A stretch of DNA of 9,881 nucleotides. It comes from an uncultured Chloroflexota bacterium. GTDB lineage: Bacteria > Chloroflexota > Anaerolineae > B4-G1 > DUEL01. The position numbers and the translations under genes are program-made. This document shows positions 7,351-9,881 of this stretch, piece by piece. Each line of letters opens with the position of its first letter. Position 1 is the first letter of the stretch. The notes beneath the pieces were generated by a model that searched no databases, had not been told where the DNA came from, and saw nothing but the letters and a program-made list of their open reading frames with translations. The stretch is from positions 1 through 9,881 of the forward strand of contig CAKZOY010000445.1 in the NCBI GenBank assembly GCA_937138275.1, read 5' to 3'.

Positions 7351-8304
7351 CTATTGAGAGTCGGGCCAGTCCAGTAATTTCCCCATCTCCCGATACCACC
7401 CCTGGGCCTCGGGGATGCTCACCGGCCGGAACGATACCCGGCTCTCGCCGGGCACGCCCTGGGCCAGCAGGGGGATGTCTGCGCGGATGACGGCGGCGAT
7501 TTTCGGATACCCACCCGTCGTCTGGTGGTCGGCCATCATAACGATGGGCTGACCGTCTGGGGGGACCTGCACTGCCCCCAGCGGCACCCCGTCCGAGATG
7601 ATTTCCGTCCCTTTGCCGTGGACGACCGTCGGCCCCTCCAGTCGGTAGCCCATCCGGTCCGATGTGGGCAAGATGCGGTATTCGGCGCCGAAGAAGGTCT
7701 TCAGCCCCTCGGGGGTGAAGTGGTCGTCCTGGGGGCCGGGGATGGCCCGCAGGACGGGTCGGTCGCTGTACGGTGGGATGAGGTGGCGCGGGAAGGCCCG
7801 TCCGGCCTGCTCCACCAGGTTCGCAGGGGCCGGCCCGATGGGCAGACGGTCGCCCGGGCGCAGGGCGCGCCCGTCCAGCCCCCCGAAGCGGCCCGGCAGG
7901 TAGGTGGACCGCGACCCCAGCACCGGGGGGACGTCTATCCCGCCTGCGATGGCCAGGTAGGCCCGGCAGCCCCACCGCCGTCTCCCGAAGGAGATGACCG
8001 ACCCCCGCCGGACGAAGACGGACATCCACATGGGCATCTCCCGACCGTCCACCTGAAGGGTCAGGTCGGCGCCCGTCACGGCGACCAGGCAGGGGGCGGT
8101 GGCGCGCAGCGTCGGGCCGGTCAGGGTAATCTCCAGCCCGGCCGCGCCTGGCGGATTCCCCACCAGACGGTTCGCCACCGCCAGGGCGAAGAAGTCCATC
8201 GCGCCGGACGGGGGAATCCCGTATCGCGCGTATCCGGGCCGTCCCAGGTCCTGGACGGTGGTCAGCCAGCCCCCCTCTATCACCTCCAGGATCGCCTGTG
8301 CCAT
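7351..8304 (-). CDS. pxpC: 5-oxoprolinase subunit C (biotin-dependent carboxyltransferase/KipA family)
   Basis: PxpC forms, with PxpA and PxpB, the ATP-dependent enzyme that opens 5-oxoproline, a damage product of glutamine and glutamate, to give glutamate in the cytoplasm. The 317-residue length is typical. Family signatures include the N-terminal TTVQDLGRPGYARYGIPPSG (15-34), AYLAIAGGID (115-124), FGGLDGRALRPGDRLP (140-155), PGPQDDHF (189-196), SDRMGYRLEG (215-224) and the C-terminal ADHQTTGGYPKIA (258-270). The same domain is found in KipA and in urea amidolyase and related fusions, but the pxpA and pxpB neighbours settle the call. ATG 8304 starts 14 nt after the pxpB stop, so it is the last gene of the operon. 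No strong ribosome binding site is visible, only a G-rich GGTCGGGT just upstream. Confidence 0.94.
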   Translation of the reverse strand: MAQAILEVIEGGWLTTVQDLGRPGYARYGIPPSGAMDFFALAVANRLVGNPPGAAGLEITLTGPTLRATAPCLVAVTGADLTLQVDGREMPMWMSVFVRRGSVISFGRRRWGCRAYLAIAGGIDVPPVLGSRSTYLPGRFGGLDGRALRPGDRLPIGPAPANLVEQAGRAFPRHLIPPYSDRPVLRAIPGPQDDHFTPEGLKTFFGAEYRILPTSDRMGYRLEGPTVVHGKGTEIISDGVPLGAVQVPPDGQPIVMMADHQTTGGYPKIAAVIRADIPLLAQGVPGESRVSFRPVSIPEAQGWYREMGKLLDWPDSQ

Positions 8305-8318
8305 ACCCGACCTGGCGT

Positions 8319-8990
8319 TTATCTGCCTTCGTCCGCGCCCTGTTCAACGGGGACGAACCGCACCCGGTCTCCAGGCTTCAGCAGGGTGGGGGGATCGCGG
8401 TGGAGGGCCAGCATAACCTGCAGGGTGCGCCCGATGATCCGCCATCCGCCGGGAGTGGAGAGCGCGTAGATGCCGGTCTGGCGGCCGGCAATGCCCACTG
8501 ACCCGGCCGGCACCGACGGGCGCGGGGTGGGGAGGCGCGGCGTCGCTAACCGATCCGGCAGTCCCCCCAGATAGGCAAACCCCGGCGCAAACCCCAGCAT
8601 GTAGACGGTGTAGGTGGCGCCCGCGTGCAGGCGGATCACTTCATCCACAGAGAGACCGTTGGATTCCGCCACAAACTCCAGGTCGGGGCCGAACTCCCCG
8701 CCGTAGATGACGGGGATTTCCACCTCCGCAGGCTCCGGCATGGGAACTTCCGCGCTCCGCCGCAGGGCGTCCGTCACGTATCCCAGGGCGTCGTCCCAGG
8801 CGAGTTGGAGCGGGTCGTAGTGGACCAGGAGGGAGCGGTAGGTGGGGACGGTCTCCCGCAGGCCGGGGAACGGTTCCCGGGAGAGCGCATAGTCCAGGGC
8901 CAGCACCTGGCGGTGGATGTCGGGGTGGATTTCGTCCCCGAATTCCACGACCAGGGCGGATTCTCCGGCGGGCAGGAAGCGGGGGAACAT
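8319..8990 (-). CDS. pxpB: 5-oxoprolinase subunit B (KipI family)
   Basis: PxpB pairs with PxpC in the 5-oxoprolinase; the homologue KipI inhibits the sporulation kinase KinA in Bacillus, but the operon here points to metabolism. The 223-residue protein shows the usual landmarks: FLPAGESALVVEFGD (5-19), VPTYRSLLVHYDP (48-60), IPVIYGGEFGPDLE (92-105), MLGFAPGFAYLGGLP (131-145), VPAGSVGIAGRQTGIY (160-175), STPGGWRIIGRT (178-189) and LLKPGDRVRFVP (203-214). ATG 8990 overlaps the pxpA stop by one base (TGATG) and sits 6 nt after GGAG in GGGAGACC, so it is preferred. A GTG one codon earlier (8993) is possible but too close to that site. The overlap implies translational coupling and matched subunit amounts. 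Confidence 0.95.
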   Translation of the reverse strand: MFPRFLPAGESALVVEFGDEIHPDIHRQVLALDYALSREPFPGLRETVPTYRSLLVHYDPLQLAWDDALGYVTDALRRSAEVPMPEPAEVEIPVIYGGEFGPDLEFVAESNGLSVDEVIRLHAGATYTVYMLGFAPGFAYLGGLPDRLATPRLPTPRPSVPAGSVGIAGRQTGIYALSTPGGWRIIGRTLQVMLALHRDPPTLLKPGDRVRFVPVEQGADEGR

Positions 8991-9760
8991 CACGGTCTCC
9001 CGACGAATTGCCCCATCGGTGCGACGGTCACTCCGGCGTCTTCCAGTTGGCGGCGGACGGCGCGGGCGATCTCCACCGCGCCGGGGGTGTCGCCGTGGAT
9101 GCAGAGGGTGTCCACCGCCATCGGGATGACCGCGCCGTCTATCGCCACGACCTCGCCCTGCTGGGCGATGCGGACGGCCTGCGCGGCGGCCTGTTCGGGG
9201 TCGTGGATCACCGCGCCGGGGATGTGGCGGGGGCAGAGGGTTCCGTCGGACCGGTAGGCCCGGTCAGCGAAGCCTTCGCGGGCGAAGGGGATGCCCAGTT
9301 CCTGTGCGGCCTGGGCCATCGCCGATCCCGCCAGTCCGACCAGAATCAGGCCGCGCCCGGCCCGGGCGACGCCGCGGGCGACCGCCCGCGCGACCTCCGG
9401 GTCGCGGGCGGCGATGTTGTAGAGCGCGCCGTGGGGCTTGACGTGGGTCAGTTCCGCCCCTGCCGAGCGGGCGAAGGCCGCCAGCGCGCCGACCTGGTAG
9501 AGGATGTAGTTCTCCGTTTCGTCGGGCGTCAGGTGCATTGCGCGGCGGCCGAAGCCTATCAGGTCGGGGAAGCCTGGATGGGCGCCGATGCCCACGCCGT
9601 AGCGGACGGCCAGGCGGACGGTGCGGTCCATCACCATCGGGTCGCCCGCATGGTAGCCACAGGCGATGTTGGCCGAGGTGATCAGCGGCATCAGCGCCTC
9701 GTCGTTGCCCAGGACGTAGGCGCCGAAACTTTCGCCCATATCGCAGTTCAGGTCTATCAT
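8990..9760 (-). CDS. pxpA: 5-oxoprolinase subunit A (LamB/YcsF family)
   Basis: PxpA is the LamB/YcsF-family subunit of the ATP-dependent 5-oxoprolinase. The 256-residue length is normal. Conserved blocks are clear: IDLNCDMGESFG (2-13), NIACGYHAGDP (31-41), IGAHPGFPDLIGFGRR (58-73), THVKPHGALYN (105-115), FADRAYRSDGTLCPR (164-178) and LCIHGDTPGAV (219-229), which together carry the acidic and His residues expected of this metal-site fold. It is the first gene of the operon and overlaps pxpB by one base. The start at 9760 is fixed by homology because the protein must begin just before IDLNCD. Upstream there is no recognisable ribosome binding site, only a C-rich heptamer repeat, so initiation is probably weak or leaderless. 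The right inverted repeat begins only 36 bp upstream. Confidence 0.96.
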   Translation of the reverse strand: MIDLNCDMGESFGAYVLGNDEALMPLITSANIACGYHAGDPMVMDRTVRLAVRYGVGIGAHPGFPDLIGFGRRAMHLTPDETENYILYQVGALAAFARSAGAELTHVKPHGALYNIAARDPEVARAVARGVARAGRGLILVGLAGSAMAQAAQELGIPFAREGFADRAYRSDGTLCPRHIPGAVIHDPEQAAAQAVRIAQQGEVVAIDGAVIPMAVDTLCIHGDTPGAVEIARAVRRQLEDAGVTVAPMGQFVGRP

Positions 9761-9764
9761 GGTG

Positions 9765-9791
9765 GGTATTGGGTATCAGGTATTGGTATCG
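9765..9791 (+). repeat. Heptamer tandem repeat upstream of pxpA
   Basis: The sequence reads GGTATTG, GGTATCA, GGTATTG, GTATCG, which is about four copies of a 7-bp unit of the form GGTATYR; the last copy has lost one G. It fills the gap between the pxpA start and the right inverted repeat, where a promoter and ribosome binding site would be expected. Short heptamer repeats are known in cyanobacteria and some other lineages. It may be polymorphic in copy number and so affect pxpA expression, but that is inference. Confidence 0.75.
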
Positions 9792-9796
9792 GTGGA

Positions 9797-9881
9797 GTAA
9801 CTACGTTGACAATGGCAGATTCTAAATTATAATGACAAACTATGCGTTAAAAGTATAAATGGTATTACCCAATTCGGCTTC
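9797..9881 (-). repeat. Right arm of 85-bp terminal inverted repeat
   Basis: This is the reverse complement of bases 1-85 with three transitions, and it ends on the last base of the window. The palindrome at 68-78 of the left arm is broken here by the change at 9805. Bases 9861-9869 (GGTATTACC) mirror 13-21. No target-site duplication can be tested because there is no flanking sequence. Read inward, the arm contains TTGTCA, but no convincing -10 box for pxpA follows at the right distance. Confidence 0.95.

Noticed and set aside
7343..7356. Small hairpin CAAT-GGGGCT-ATTG as a bidirectional terminator
   Set aside because: The stem is only 4 bp and AT-rich with no T run, too weak to call.
6356..8347. 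A 663-codon open frame on the - strand across the SWIM gene and pxpC
   Set aside because: It runs antisense to the SWIM gene and out of frame with pxpC. Its Pro/Arg/Gly-rich composition is typical of chance frames in GC-rich DNA, while both genes beneath it have clear family motifs.
9008..9832. A 274-codon + strand frame opposite pxpA, running into the right repeat
   Set aside because: It is antisense to a well-conserved gene, low in complexity (Gly/Ala/Asp/Val), and shows no motif.
1..9881. Circular or direct-repeat contig (phage or plasmid)
   Set aside because: The end repeats are inverted, not direct, and no phage structural, replication or plasmid gene is present.

Overview
The window is a 9.9 kb unit from a GC-rich bacterium. 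Its two ends are an almost perfect 85-bp inverted repeat (82 of 85 positions match) that reaches the first and last base. The repeat arms are strongly AT-rich, whereas everything between them is GC-rich coding sequence. No transposase, integrase, tRNA, rRNA or CRISPR array is present. The host cannot be named securely. Shine-Dalgarno-led operons, high GC, a MoxR/DUF5682/VWA/SWIM gene set and a heptamer tandem repeat would suit a Chloroflexota-like or other environmental, possibly multicellular, lineage, but this is a low-confidence guess.

Layout. Bases 1-85 are the left repeat arm, followed by a short leader with a plausible promoter and a strong ribosome binding site. Bases 140-7312 (+ strand) hold five tightly packed genes: a MoxR-type AAA+ ATPase, a DUF5682 protein, an unrecognised helical protein, a VWA (MIDAS) protein and a SWIM zinc-finger protein. 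Most junctions overlap or nearly touch; the only real gap is 46 bp, before the VWA gene. Bases 7351-9760 (- strand) hold pxpA-pxpB-pxpC, transcribed towards the first operon and encoding the ATP-dependent prokaryotic 5-oxoprolinase. A heptamer tandem repeat (9765-9791) and the right repeat arm (9797-9881) close the unit.

How the genes may work together. MoxR ATPases paired with VWA proteins usually act as chaperones or activators that remodel a client using ATP (RavA/ViaA, CbbQ/CbbO, NorQ/NorD). Here the pair comes with a probable enzyme-like DUF5682 protein, a helical scaffold-like protein and a SWIM protein that could bind nucleic acid or protein. This looks like one five-part machine whose client and trigger are unknown; a stress or conflict role is possible but unproven. 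The 5-oxoprolinase operon is ordinary housekeeping metabolism, and its link to the machine is only physical: both lie between the same inverted repeats.

The main point of interest is this arrangement: a complete MoxR/DUF5682/VWA/SWIM operon plus a metabolic operon, bounded by long inverted repeats with no mobility gene. It may be a non-autonomous cargo element, a region flanked by two copies of a small MITE-like repeat, or a contig that ended in such repeats.
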